DNA of 64,000 bases, from the NCBI RefSeq assembly GCF_042649825.1, contig NZ_JBHSAB010000002.1:1-64000 (forward strand), given 5' to 3'. Below the pieces are notes generated by a model. That model did no database searches. It was not told where the DNA came from and worked only from the letters and a program-made list of their open reading frames with translations. Below, one piece after another: positions 26,063 through 34,794 of the stretch (position 1 is the first letter of the stretch; every line of letters starts with the position of its first letter). Origin of the DNA: Legionella_C dresdenensis (GTDB lineage: Bacteria; Pseudomonadota; Gammaproteobacteria; Legionellales; Legionellaceae). A program made the translations under genes and the position numbers.

Positions 26063-27307
26063 TTATACGTTATTTTCAACCAGACATTCAGCAATTGATT
26101 CCGTTGCGGTATAAATATTAATAATCCGGGTAACCTGACTTTTGAGTTTTACCAGCAGATGGATTTTTTTATCTACATCAAATAGTTCCTGTTCACACTG
26201 GATAATTACTTTTTTAGCTTTTTCAACCTCTTGCTCACGCAAATACATTTTATAGTTACTGTAAATAAATGATGCTGCATAATAGAGAGTGAGAATAATA
26301 GCAATGCTGAACTCCACCAGACGATAACCCGGGCTGCGTATAGTTTGTTCCAATGCTTCCATCCCCATTTCACGGGCGATATTTGGCCCGCCGGACAAGA
26401 AAACAAACATGGAGGCAAAACTACCGAAGAAAGTCGGAATAAGCCCGGCTAGAAGCGGCAGCATATTCTTACGAAACCAGGATTTGCTATGAGTAAGTGT
26501 TGGACTGGTTGGGGTCGTTAACAGAGTGCTCAGTAAGTTCGTATCATCCTTGATTGAGCGCTGACTAAATAGTTGCTGCGCTTCTTCTTTTTTGAGTTCC
26601 TCTTCAGGCATGGTAACAAGAAAATAATAGATTGCATTGTCGATATTATCGATAATTTTGTGCAGACGAATGCAATAAAAACGATAAATACACTGTCGGT
26701 AAAGTGCATGTGTTTTTTGCGAGATTGCTGCTGTAAGTTTTTCTTTCCAGACGGAAAAGTCTTCCCCGCTCTCAAAAGCAAGATTCAAATCCGGGTCCTT
26801 ACTGATTCCCGAATGCTCTTGAATATAGTGCAAGGCGTTATTTAAATACTTAATGTGAGACGATAATTCCTCTTTTTTTCTGGCAATAATCAGTTCAATG
26901 ACATTAATTTGCAAGTTATAGATTTTCTGATTATGAATGGCTGATTTGGTATTTTGCGCGGTTAACTTAAAACTTAAAAAACCGACGACGATACTGGAAA
27001 ATAGCGCCAGGCCGGTAATGGCTATCAGCATCGATATTGAATTCAGATGCAGGCCGGCAAAGCCTGAAAATCCCATCCAGGCACCGAAAACACTAGTAAT
27101 AACCGTATTTAGCCCCAAAGCGATATTGCCCGATTTTTCAGCACGATTTGAGCGAATTTTAAAATTTTGTTCCCGGTTAAGGGAGCTTAGGTCCAATAGC
27201 ATCCGATACTGATTTTTATCAAGCAGGCTGGCAAGATGGCCGGCGCCCAGACGAAGATGGCCTAACAGGATATTCAGTTCTAGCAGATTTAAATTTTCCA
27301 ATTGCAT
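26063..27307 (-). CDS. Hypothetical membrane protein with coiled coils, 414 residues
   Basis: The family is not recognised. Two pairs of membrane helices are visible: about residues 64-82 and 92-112, then about 283-306 and 330-350. The stretch between them (about 115-270) is a long, charged helical region, and a further coiled coil follows the last helix (about 355-400). No signal peptide is seen. This four-helix, coiled-coil plan occurs in Legionella proteins of unknown function, some of them effectors that insert in host membranes, but nothing here decides that. It is convergent with eno. Confidence 0.7.
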   Translation of the reverse strand: MQLENLNLLELNILLGHLRLGAGHLASLLDKNQYRMLLDLSSLNREQNFKIRSNRAEKSGNIALGLNTVITSVFGAWMGFSGFAGLHLNSISMLIAITGLALFSSIVVGFLSFKLTAQNTKSAIHNQKIYNLQINVIELIIARKKEELSSHIKYLNNALHYIQEHSGISKDPDLNLAFESGEDFSVWKEKLTAAISQKTHALYRQCIYRFYCIRLHKIIDNIDNAIYYFLVTMPEEELKKEEAQQLFSQRSIKDDTNLLSTLLTTPTSPTLTHSKSWFRKNMLPLLAGLIPTFFGSFASMFVFLSGGPNIAREMGMEALEQTIRSPGYRLVEFSIAIILTLYYAASFIYSNYKMYLREQEVEKAKKVIIQCEQELFDVDKKIHLLVKLKSQVTRIINIYTATESIAECLVENNV

Positions 27308-27449
27308 GGCTGGTCCATAATAAATCAGAAAGGTAATTATTGATCAGGTTATTTAATTTCAAGGCATGAGTCCAGCTTTTTTATTTGAATATTGGGTTTA
27401 AACGGATAAACGTATATAATAAATCTAATTATCTCTTATTTAATTAACC

Positions 27450-27719
27450 ATGCGCTCATTCATTCTGGTATTGATTCTGGCTCTGATTGGCCTGCAATAT
27501 AAGCTTTGGCTGGGTGACGGCAGTATTAGCCAATGGTATACGCTTGAAGAAAAAATTGAGCGGCAGACTCAGGAAAATGAAGCGCTCGCTGCCCGTAACC
27601 GCGCTATTGAGGCAGATATTATGGAACTGAAAAGCGGTGATCAGGCTTTGGAAGAGCAAGCTCGATATGAGCTTGGCATGATTAGGGATGATGAAGTTTT
27701 TTATCAGTTTGTTGAATAA
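27450..27719 (+). CDS. ftsB: Cell division protein FtsB
   Basis: A bitopic divisome protein that joins FtsL and FtsQ. It has one membrane helix near residues 3-19 and a coiled coil at about 28-65 (leucine and glutamate rich). The family ending ARYELGMIRDDEVFYQFVE is clear. Its 89 residues are of usual length. In most gammaproteobacteria eno-ftsB is followed by ispD and ispF. Here a hairpin and a cysteine desulfurase follow instead, in line with the mevalonate pathway genes nearby. Confidence 0.93.
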   Translation: MRSFILVLILALIGLQYKLWLGDGSISQWYTLEEKIERQTQENEALAARNRAIEADIMELKSGDQALEEQARYELGMIRDDEVFYQFVE

Positions 27720-27721
27720 TC

Positions 27722-27753
27722 CTGGGTCGGAACGACCCAATCTGTTTTTTTAG
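27722..27753 (+). terminator. Rho-independent terminator of ftsB
   Basis: An 8-bp stem TGGGTCG / CGACCCA with a short loop, followed after two bases by CTGTTTTTTTAG. This copy of the dispersed palindrome has a T-tract, so it is the best candidate in the window for a true intrinsic terminator. Confidence 0.7.
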
Positions 27754-27870
27754 GCTATACTTCATAATATATGGACATAATCCCAATGTGACCAATATGC
27801 CAGCAAGCGCCATTTTTCGATTCAATAGGCGGTTAATTGTCTGCAAACCACATGCAAAGGCTGGTGTGGT

Positions 27871-29088
27871 ATGAATAATTATTACAAATATTTCCCCTTG
27901 TTAAGCAAAACTGTCGATGGCATGCCGATTACTTATCTTGATTCCGCATCCACAACGCCCAAGCCCAGATCCGTTATTGATGCAGTTAATCATTACTACA
28001 CCAATCTGGGAGCGAATGTTCATCGCGGCGTACATCCTCTCAGCGAGGGTACTACGGAGGCGTTTGAGCATGCACGCTATGCGGTGGCTGCCATGATAGG
28101 CGCGTCGCCCTCAGAAATTATTTTTACCCGTAATGCCACTGAATCATTTAATTTAATTGCGCATTGTATTGGCCTTGAAAAAAACGATGAAATTGTTCTG
28201 GCTGCGTCCGAGCACCATTCTAATATGTTGCCCTGGCAACATAAAGCCCGGTTGAAAATTATCGATCTCGATGATGATGGCGTTGCCAAATGGGAACAGG
28301 CAAAAGAATTGCTGAACCCGCAAACCCGTTTATTAACAATCGGTCATATTTCCAATGTTACCGGCGTTATTGCACCGGTACCGGAATTAGTGGCGCTGGC
28401 ACATAGCCATGGCGTGCCAGTCATGATTGATGCTGCCCAGTCAATATCGCATCTGGCGGTCAATGTGAAGAAAATAGGCTGTGATTTTATGGGGTTCAGT
28501 TCTCATAAAATGTTTGGGCCGTCTGGTGTTGGCGTGCTGTATGTTAACAAAGATAAATATAACAAGTTGAGTTTGTTTAATATCGGCGGCGGGATGATTA
28601 AAGAAGCCACAACCAGCCATTTTATCGCGCTTGAACCGCCTTTTGCCTATGAGTCAGGTACGCCGAATATTGAAGGAGTGATTGGTTATGGCGCTGCCGT
28701 GAATTTTATTACCCAGATTGGTTTTGATAAAATAACCAATCATAACCGGGTATGGGGAGAATATTGCGTCAAGGCAATAAGCAGTTTGCCCGGTGTCCGC
28801 GTGATGGGCGGCAAGACCCCCTCAATACAACGCACCTCAATCTGCTCGTTTGCTTTTGATGATTGTCTGTTGTCGCCAACGCAACTTGGCCATTTGCTTG
28901 CCAATACCCATGGTATGTATATCTCAGCGGGAACACATTGCACACATGTGTTGCATAAACAGACCCAATTTCCGGCAACTATGCGGATAAGCGGCCATAT
29001 CTTCAACGACACCAGCGATATCGACCGCCTGGTTTCAGCATTGAGAGAGTATCTCGAAAATCCGTCAAAATATCAGCATCAACAGTAG
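27871..29088 (+). CDS. sufS: Cysteine desulfurase, SufS/CsdA group
   Basis: A PLP enzyme that moves sulfur from cysteine to an active-site cysteine for iron-sulfur cluster assembly or other thiolation. The PLP lysine is in GFSSHKMFGPSGVGVLY (about residue 214), the cofactor histidine in AASEHHSNMLPW, and the aspartate in MIDAAQS. The persulfide cysteine is in GTHCTHVLH (about residue 359); the group II surroundings normally read G-H-H-C, so the threonine is a small departure. It has 405 residues. No sufBCDE genes adjoin it, so its sulfur acceptor is unknown. Confidence 0.88.
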   Translation: MNNYYKYFPLLSKTVDGMPITYLDSASTTPKPRSVIDAVNHYYTNLGANVHRGVHPLSEGTTEAFEHARYAVAAMIGASPSEIIFTRNATESFNLIAHCIGLEKNDEIVLAASEHHSNMLPWQHKARLKIIDLDDDGVAKWEQAKELLNPQTRLLTIGHISNVTGVIAPVPELVALAHSHGVPVMIDAAQSISHLAVNVKKIGCDFMGFSSHKMFGPSGVGVLYVNKDKYNKLSLFNIGGGMIKEATTSHFIALEPPFAYESGTPNIEGVIGYGAAVNFITQIGFDKITNHNRVWGEYCVKAISSLPGVRVMGGKTPSIQRTSICSFAFDDCLLSPTQLGHLLANTHGMYISAGTHCTHVLHKQTQFPATMRISGHIFNDTSDIDRLVSALREYLENPSKYQHQQ

Positions 29089-29103
29089 TTTTAAGTAAAG
29101 GAA

Positions 29104-29125
29104 TGTTGGGCTTTACAGCCCAACA
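29104..29125. repeat. Dispersed GTTGGGCT palindrome
   Basis: TGTTGGGCT, TTAC-type loop, AGCCCAACA: a perfect 9-bp stem between the convergent sufS-like and mevalonate kinase genes. It is nearly identical to the copies at 51-70 and 14863-14882. Confidence 0.65.
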
Positions 29126-29139
29126 CTCTTACTAAGAGA

Positions 29140-30018
29140 TTAAATTGCAGTCAGCATTAAATCAATTTCAGGTTCCTTATCCCATAAACTGATCACATAA
29201 CCGCCATTCCCTGAACCAGTCGGTTTTACTGCCAACGCGCCATTTTTCAGCAATAAATCCATATGTTGCTGCAGATTATCGCTAACCAGGCCCCAATTAT
29301 AAAAACACTCAGCGCCGCGGTTGATGGCCTGGCATAAGAGGGATTGTGAGTCTTCATTGTATGTTTCAAGTGCAAGCCGGCATTGATTAACAACGGCATC
29401 CATTTCGTCATCTATACTTTTTGCTTTAATCGGATCTGCTATCCATAAATCGTTTACTCGGCTGATGCAATGCGAGGTAATGCCTATTTGTCCGCAGGAG
29501 GATAAATACCATTTGGGATGCCAGGCCAGGTTAACCGAAGTTAAAATGCCCTGATTGAAATAAATGCCGCCCTGGGCGCCGACACCGGCAATATCAAGGC
29601 CGCTGCTTTTACCATGGAACAGATTTTCAAGTTGGCGGGCAAAATCAAATACCGCTTCTGAGCCAATCAAACGCTGCGCCGCAAACCAACGGGCTACCGC
29701 TACGCATAAGGCGGCTGAAGCCCCCATCCCTACGCCAACCGGGATTGAGCAATCGAGCTGAAAATGACCGGTCAGGCGATTGAGAGAATCGCCCAGTAAT
29801 TGCTGACTATATTCCAATACGCTCCAGAACAGCAGATGGATATCAGTGCCGCTGGCTCCGGTATAATCAGCGCTTAACTCCTTAGCGGGCTGATAATGCA
29901 AGCGGAGTTCCTTTTCACGAACCGGGAAAACAAGAGCGCCATGAGAACGTAATACCGCATGCTCTCCTGCCAATATCCATTTTCCGTGTGTAGTGGTCTC
30001 AAAATCACAAAACATCAT
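29140..30018 (-). CDS. Mevalonate kinase (GHMP kinase)
   Basis: Phosphorylates mevalonate to 5-phosphomevalonate. The GHMP motifs are HGKWILAGEHAVL near residues 10-22, the ATP loop PVGVGMGASAALCVA near 94-108, and the C-terminal GSGNGGYVISLW. HGKSSGLD (about 135-142) supplies the catalytic aspartate, as in mevalonate kinases. It has 292 residues. It overlaps the end of mvaD by 14 bases on the same strand, so the two form an operon. The other pathway genes are at 39.4-42.6 kb. Phosphomevalonate kinase activity cannot be excluded from sequence alone. Confidence 0.82.
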   Translation of the reverse strand: MMFCDFETTTHGKWILAGEHAVLRSHGALVFPVREKELRLHYQPAKELSADYTGASGTDIHLLFWSVLEYSQQLLGDSLNRLTGHFQLDCSIPVGVGMGASAALCVAVARWFAAQRLIGSEAVFDFARQLENLFHGKSSGLDIAGVGAQGGIYFNQGILTSVNLAWHPKWYLSSCGQIGITSHCISRVNDLWIADPIKAKSIDDEMDAVVNQCRLALETYNEDSQSLLCQAINRGAECFYNWGLVSDNLQQHMDLLLKNGALAVKPTGSGNGGYVISLWDKEPEIDLMLTAI

Positions 30019-30952
30019 AATTCCCGATCAAATAATCCTGTTTGAATTGCTGTGCCATTTCTATTTGATCAGCGCGGTACAGGAGATGAATATTAGGTCC
30101 GGCGTCCATGGTAACAATAGGTCCGTCGCCTTGTTTTAACCACAAGTCCTGCAGATTCCTTAAAACCTGGCGGCTATCGTCCGTAATGTAAGAAAAAGGC
30201 TTATCGCAGGTGGCGAATAATTGATGCATATCCTGAAATTCACGCCAGCAAGTCTGATAGGCGCTGCTCCAGTCCTTGAGCTCAAGGGCTTGCATAAGCA
30301 TCTTCAGGTTTTCTGTAGCGCGCTGGCTACGGCCAGCATGAAGCGAACTGTTTTTGATTCGTCGATGAGCTTCACTGGAAGAAACTTTTTTTTCATCATG
30401 GCTGATAATGATTACCTGATGATGTAAATCATCATAAGGCAAATCAACAGCCCGAACGCTATCATCCTGCCACAAAGCCCAGGGTGTGAAAAAAGAACGG
30501 CAGGATGAGCCTGAACCCAGACGGCTTAACCGTGCCTGTTCTTCAATCGCGGGTTCAGCAATATTTTGTAATTCAGACAGGGCGCGTACCGCACATATCG
30601 TCAGGGCGGCAAAGCTGGACGCAGAGCTCGCCAGGCCGCTGCCGTGAGGAAATGTATTCGATGAGCGGACTAAAAAAGCGCCGGAATAACCAAAATGCTG
30701 TTTTAAGCGCTCCAGATGCTGTAAAAAACGTTGTTGCGCCTGTTGTGACAGGGTAAAAGGGATTGCGCCGGGCGTCGGCAGCGGCTCCCAGAAGTCTTTT
30801 TTTCCGGAGAGGCTTTCCATTTCCACATGGCTTAAGAGATTGGTCAATGTATAGGATAAAGAGGGATTTTCCGGCAAATTGGATTGTTCATCCTTTTTAC
30901 CCATGTATTTAATCAAGGCAATGTTTGATGGAGCCTGAGCAAACCAATGCAT
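30005..30952 (-). CDS. mvaD: Diphosphomevalonate decarboxylase
   Basis: Makes isopentenyl diphosphate from diphosphomevalonate with ATP. The family signatures are APSNIALIKYMGKKD near the N-terminus, SLSYTLTN, the ATP loop GSGLASSASSFAALT, and SSSEAHRRI; the aspartate in VTMDAGPNIHLLY near the C-terminus is the catalytic one. The start at 30952 (MHWFAQAPSN) is set by GAGGAAA eight bases upstream, giving 315 residues. It is first in a two-gene operon with the mevalonate kinase. Confidence 0.93.
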   Translation of the reverse strand: MHWFAQAPSNIALIKYMGKKDEQSNLPENPSLSYTLTNLLSHVEMESLSGKKDFWEPLPTPGAIPFTLSQQAQQRFLQHLERLKQHFGYSGAFLVRSSNTFPHGSGLASSASSFAALTICAVRALSELQNIAEPAIEEQARLSRLGSGSSCRSFFTPWALWQDDSVRAVDLPYDDLHHQVIIISHDEKKVSSSEAHRRIKNSSLHAGRSQRATENLKMLMQALELKDWSSAYQTCWREFQDMHQLFATCDKPFSYITDDSRQVLRNLQDLWLKQGDGPIVTMDAGPNIHLLYRADQIEMAQQFKQDYLIGNYDVL

Positions 30953-30980
30953 AATATGTTTCCTCAATTTAAACTTTGCA

Positions 30981-31002
30981 GGTTGGGTCGAAACGACCAA
31001 CC
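30981..31002. repeat. Dispersed GTTGGGTC palindrome
   Basis: GGTTGGGTCG, AA loop, CGACCAACC: the right arm lacks one C. It lies between cpoB and mvaD, both on the minus strand, and may end the cpoB... transcript from the opposite side or act as a spacer. Confidence 0.5.
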
Positions 31003-31012
31003 TGCACAAAAC

Positions 31013-31933
31013 TCATGAAGCACTAATTGATTTCAGCTTGGTTGCCGCCAATTGTGCTGTTGGGGTATCGGGATAATTATTAATAACCTGTTCCAGACTA
31101 TGTCTTGCCTCGGCTTTTCTGCCGGACGCTGCCTGGGCATAACCAATTTTGAGTGTACAGGCTGCGGCCTTACTCGATGCCGGGAATTGTTTCAGCACCG
31201 TCTCAAAGTGGCTTATGGCTTCAGGATAATTTCTTTTAACCATATATAGTTCACCCAGCCAGTACTGTGCGTTTGCCGTATAACCGCCATTAGGATATTG
31301 ACTGACAAAATTCTGCATGGCAATTAATGCATCATCGTATCGTTTGTTCTTCACCAGGTCATAAGCAGACATGTAACTGATTTGCTCATCAGCCGGATTA
31401 TTCCGGCCCGTACCGGCAGGGATGACCGGCGCAGTGAATGAACGAGACGCTGACGGCGGCAGGCCGGGGCGTTGTAAGGCTGCTGCCGGAGCAGGTGGTG
31501 TGCCGCCTATGTCCAATTGTGTTGGTTGCGGCGTTGATGTATTTTTAGCCGTTGCAGCGCTGTTTAATCGGGCATCAATGTCTTTGTAAAACGAGAGCTG
31601 TTGCTGTTGCAGCAGTTTAAGCTGGTGATCCTGAACTTCAAGCAGCCCGCGTAATTCGCGGATTTCCTGCTGCATGCTTTGTACTTTGGCAGCTACGCTC
31701 ATGTTACTGGCATTATCGCCAATTTCACCATTATCCTGTGCTAAAGCAATTTCTTCTTCAGCATTGGAATCATCATACCGTCCATTGGCCACAGGCCGCT
31801 CAGCTGCGGCCTGTTGGTCGTCAAGAATTGCAAAGTTTTCGCTGTCGTCAACGACCGGCGCCTCGGCAAAAGCCGGGGCCGGTAGCAGGCAGCTAAACCA
31901 TAAAGCCAGAATCAGGCTTGGCAATTGCTTCAT
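31013..31933 (-). CDS. cpoB: Cell division coordinator CpoB (YbgF)
   Basis: A periplasmic protein of the Tol-Pal system that links outer-membrane constriction with peptidoglycan synthesis. It has a signal peptide at residues 1-23 (ending AFA), a trimerising coiled coil at about 82-125 (VQSMQQEIRELRGLLEVQ), a proline/threonine-rich linker, and C-terminal TPRs from about residue 185 (YDLVKNKRYDDALIAMQ, YTANAQYWLGELYM). It has 306 residues and overlaps pal by four bases (ATGA). Confidence 0.92.
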   Translation of the reverse strand: MKQLPSLILALWFSCLLPAPAFAEAPVVDDSENFAILDDQQAAAERPVANGRYDDSNAEEEIALAQDNGEIGDNASNMSVAAKVQSMQQEIRELRGLLEVQDHQLKLLQQQQLSFYKDIDARLNSAATAKNTSTPQPTQLDIGGTPPAPAAALQRPGLPPSASRSFTAPVIPAGTGRNNPADEQISYMSAYDLVKNKRYDDALIAMQNFVSQYPNGGYTANAQYWLGELYMVKRNYPEAISHFETVLKQFPASSKAAACTLKIGYAQAASGRKAEARHSLEQVINNYPDTPTAQLAATKLKSISAS

Positions 31934-32451
31934 CGGGTTGCCTCGTAAGTTAACTCAACACGACGGTTCTGCATGTGAGAGCCTTCGTCATGGCCAAAGT
32001 TGGCAGGGCGCTCTTTACCGTAGCTGACTACCCGGATTTGATCACGGCTGACACCGGCCATACGCATTAAGTCAGCGACAGTGTTGGCACGGCGCTCGCC
32101 AAGGGCAATGTTATATTCACGGCTGCCGCGCTCGTCAGTGTGTCCTGCTAACAGAATACGCGCGCCTGGATGTGATTTCAGGTAGTCGGATTGGGCATCC
32201 AGGGAAGCCATGTATTTTGGAGCAAATGTACTATCGTCATAAGAGAACAGATAACGTTGGTTATGCGGTGCCTGAGTTGTATAGGATTCACCTGGCTCCT
32301 GGCCGGCAAAACGGGTAAACTGACCCAGACCATGGGCTGCTGCATCGCCGTCAGCATAGCCATAACCGCCGTGTGGATTTTTAGAACAGGATGCGAGTAG
32401 GACCATACTTGCTGCAACAAGTCCGAATTTAACAAATGATTTAGCTTTCAT
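31930..32451 (-). CDS. pal: Peptidoglycan-associated lipoprotein Pal
   Basis: An outer-membrane lipoprotein that binds peptidoglycan and TolB. The lipobox LLASC gives a modified cysteine near residue 22. The OmpA-like domain (about 65-170) has the TDERGSREYNIALGERRANT signature. It has 173 residues. AGGAG lies eight bases before the ATG. tolQRAB, usually directly upstream, are not here; the Mla genes take their place. Confidence 0.95.
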   Translation of the reverse strand: MKAKSFVKFGLVAASMVLLASCSKNPHGGYGYADGDAAAHGLGQFTRFAGQEPGESYTTQAPHNQRYLFSYDDSTFAPKYMASLDAQSDYLKSHPGARILLAGHTDERGSREYNIALGERRANTVADLMRMAGVSRDQIRVVSYGKERPANFGHDEGSHMQNRRVELTYEATR

Positions 32452-32517
32452 CCTCTATTCTCCTAATTATTCTGAATTATTTTTAAACGCCATTGTGGCG
32501 GCACATTGTACAATAAT

Positions 32518-33114
32518 CTATTTCGTGTGGCTAATAATAAACGTAACAAGCTCCGCAGTAAATTGTCTGGTTGCTGCGTTCGCTGCAACAACGCCGCCAT
32601 AAGGCGTGTCGGCAGCGCAGGGTATCCGCTTGCTGATTAGCCGGGAACCAATTATCCGGTTATCACTGGTTCGGGTAAGCACGATTTTGACTGTAAATTG
32701 CAACTGGCTTGGCCGGGTCAGGAAGTTCTGTTGCAATTCAATCAGCTGGGTATCAAGCCGATAATCAGCCCGCTCAGCGCTTGGGCTTGAGGCAACAGCA
32801 TAAAAATAACCGGAATATTGCAGGCTTTGCACCATCAAGGGTAATAACATGTCAGCGGGTTCATCAAACCAGGCGTTATGGGCGAATGCATTAATTTCAT
32901 AAGGCTTTTTCAAATACAGCATTTGCTCAGTCTGATAACCAGCCGCTGCTTCCGGTGGAGTAACCAGAATAGTATGGCTGCCAGCTTGTCTGGTCATGCG
33001 TTTGGCGCTAAACGCGCTTAGTTTGTATTGGTTCGTTATTTCCTGTTTGACAGGCGAGCACGCCGTCAGCAGGAGTAAAGAGCTGCCTAACAAACAATAG
33101 ACTAATTTTCTCAA
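32518..33114 (-). CDS. ABC-transport auxiliary lipoprotein, PqiC-like
   Basis: An outer-membrane lipoprotein of the family that accompanies MCE transport systems. The lipobox LLLTACS gives a cysteine near residue 19. The body holds the family's beta-rich domain with YRLDTQLIELQQNF and an ending AANAATRQFTAELVTFI. It starts with TTG at 33114: AGGAGA is six to seven bases upstream and the resulting N-terminus MRKLVYCLLG is a proper lipoprotein signal. It has 198 residues and follows mlaD by two bases. Confidence 0.85.
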   Translation of the reverse strand: MRKLVYCLLGSSLLLLTACSPVKQEITNQYKLSAFSAKRMTRQAGSHTILVTPPEAAAGYQTEQMLYLKKPYEINAFAHNAWFDEPADMLLPLMVQSLQYSGYFYAVASSPSAERADYRLDTQLIELQQNFLTRPSQLQFTVKIVLTRTSDNRIIGSRLISKRIPCAADTPYGGVVAANAATRQFTAELVTFIISHTK

Positions 33115-33116
33115 GG

Positions 33117-34040
33117 TTATTCTCCTGGCCCAGGTTTGGATGGTGCCGTTCCTCGAATGATGACGGATGGGTTTTGGCGCATTTCTGAGCTTACTTTTTC
33201 CAGATTGGCAGCAATATTGTCAAGCCGGCGCAGCAATACTACGGCGGGCGGTATAGTTTGCTGGGAAATTTTATCAAGCGCTGTTTTGCCCGCGTCCATC
33301 GTCGCCGATACTTGTTTGCCGGCATTACTGATATCTGTAGCCATCGTGCCGATTTTGTCTGCGCTTCTGCGTAAATCCTGCATGGTTTCCGGCAGTTGAT
33401 TGCTGACATTGGCCATATTACGCAGCAAAATATTGGTGTTTTGCAGGCTTTGGCTAATATTTTGATTATTTGCCGACAATACTTCAGTAAACGTTTCCAG
33501 ATTGGCAAGCGATTTCTTTAAGTTTCTGGCATTTTCACTGTCAAAGATGCGTTTGACTTCAATACTGACCGCATTAACGTTTTCTGATACCTCTTTCAAT
33601 ACGCTGTCTAGCTGATTAAACAGCGAAGGCCGCGATGGAATAATGGGGTAAGGTTCTTTGGGAATTTTCCGGAGCGGCGTTAAATCTGATGAACTGGCCG
33701 AAAGCCCGACATAGGTTGTTCCGGTTATACCTTGTGAAATCAGGGTTGCGGTTGTACTGGTTGTAATGGGTGTACCTTCTTCAATACTCAACAGAATCTT
33801 TACCTGTTGGGGATCAATATGGCTTAATTCAATTTTACGAACCTGACCGACTTGAACGCCATTATACTTGACCGGCGAGTCTTCACTTAAGCCGGATACG
33901 GCTTCGTGCATATAAACGGCATAAGTAGTGTAATTTTTTTGGTCGAAGCCAACCGATAGCCAAAGGGCAACAGAAATCAACGCTACCGTTAATATAATTA
34001 CTGCCAGGCCGACCATTGTGTAGTTGGTTTTCGCTTCCAA
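33117..34040 (-). CDS. mlaD: MCE-family lipid-binding protein, MlaD-like
   Basis: An inner-membrane anchored, periplasmic lipid shuttle subunit. One membrane helix near residues 8-30 is followed by an MCE domain at about 37-115 (GLSEDSPVKYNGVQVGQV, then LISQGITGTTYVGL). A long helical tail (about 130-290) follows, longer than in E. coli MlaD and closer to the PqiB/Mce type. The TTG at 34040 has GGAG seven bases upstream and yields MEAKTNYTMVGL, 307 residues; the ATG at 34082 would overlap mlaF and lacks a site. Confidence 0.87.
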   Translation of the reverse strand: MEAKTNYTMVGLAVIILTVALISVALWLSVGFDQKNYTTYAVYMHEAVSGLSEDSPVKYNGVQVGQVRKIELSHIDPQQVKILLSIEEGTPITTSTTATLISQGITGTTYVGLSASSSDLTPLRKIPKEPYPIIPSRPSLFNQLDSVLKEVSENVNAVSIEVKRIFDSENARNLKKSLANLETFTEVLSANNQNISQSLQNTNILLRNMANVSNQLPETMQDLRRSADKIGTMATDISNAGKQVSATMDAGKTALDKISQQTIPPAVVLLRRLDNIAANLEKVSSEMRQNPSVIIRGTAPSKPGPGE

Positions 34041-34056
34041 AAATAAACTCCGAACG

Positions 34057-34794
34057 TTATATCTTACTAAAGTAATCAGCAATCATAGGATTGTTATTCT
34101 TCATCAATTCATTGATTGGTGCAACATCTAATACTTTACCATCGCCAATAAAAGCTACCCGATCAGTAGCATGTTTTAATGATTCCATGTCATGGCTTAT
34201 CATCACAATGGTTAAATTCAGGGTATCCCTTAAAAAAACCACCAGTTCATCAAATTTTCTCGCGCTGTGCGGATCCAGGCCGGTTGTTGGTTCGTCAAGG
34301 AATAATAACTCCGGATCCATGGCAATTGCCCGGGCTGCCGCTGCCCGCCGCTGCATACCGCCGCTTAATTCAGAAGGAAATTTGCCTGCCGCATCTTTTG
34401 GTAATCCTACCAGAGCAATTTTAAGCATAGCTAGCTCTTCGAGAAATTTTTTATCAAGATCGGTAAATTCATGCATGGGGAACATGATATTTTCCAGCAC
34501 CGTCATGGAGGAAAACAGAGCGCTGTGCTGAAATAACATTCCCCACCGCTGCCTTAGGCGGGCAGCATCCTGGTTTGATAGGGTTGAAATATCCTTGTCA
34601 AAAATCTTTATTTCGCCTTCAGTTGGTTTTAATAGCATCAGCAGACAACGAAGGATAGTTGTTTTTCCGCTGCCGCTGCCGCCGATAATCGCCAGAATTT
34701 CGCCTTTATTGACGGTTAAATTGACATCTGAATGTACCCAGTGGCCGCCAAGATAATTTTTTAAGCCTTTGATTTCAATGACCGGATCACTCAT
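34057..34794 (-). CDS. mlaF: Phospholipid ABC transporter ATP-binding protein, MlaF-like
   Basis: The ATPase of an MCE lipid transporter. Walker A is GGSGSGKTT (about residues 33-41), the signature LSGGMQRRAAAARA, Walker B LLFLDEPTTGLDP and the switch histidine in VMISHDM. Start at 34794: its ATG overlaps the mlaE stop by one base (TAATG). It has 245 residues; a TTG fifteen bases earlier lies inside mlaE and is not needed. Confidence 0.93.
   Translation of the reverse strand: MSDPVIEIKGLKNYLGGHWVHSDVNLTVNKGEILAIIGGSGSGKTTILRCLLMLLKPTEGEIKIFDKDISTLSNQDAARLRQRWGMLFQHSALFSSMTVLENIMFPMHEFTDLDKKFLEELAMLKIALVGLPKDAAGKFPSELSGGMQRRAAAARAIAMDPELLFLDEPTTGLDPHSARKFDELVVFLRDTLNLTIVMISHDMESLKHATDRVAFIGDGKVLDVAPINELMKNNNPMIADYFSKI

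Noticed and set aside
31674..34531. Plus-strand frames of 117-146 residues inside the pal/mla block
   Set aside because: They are shadows of well-supported minus-strand genes and have no homology signal.
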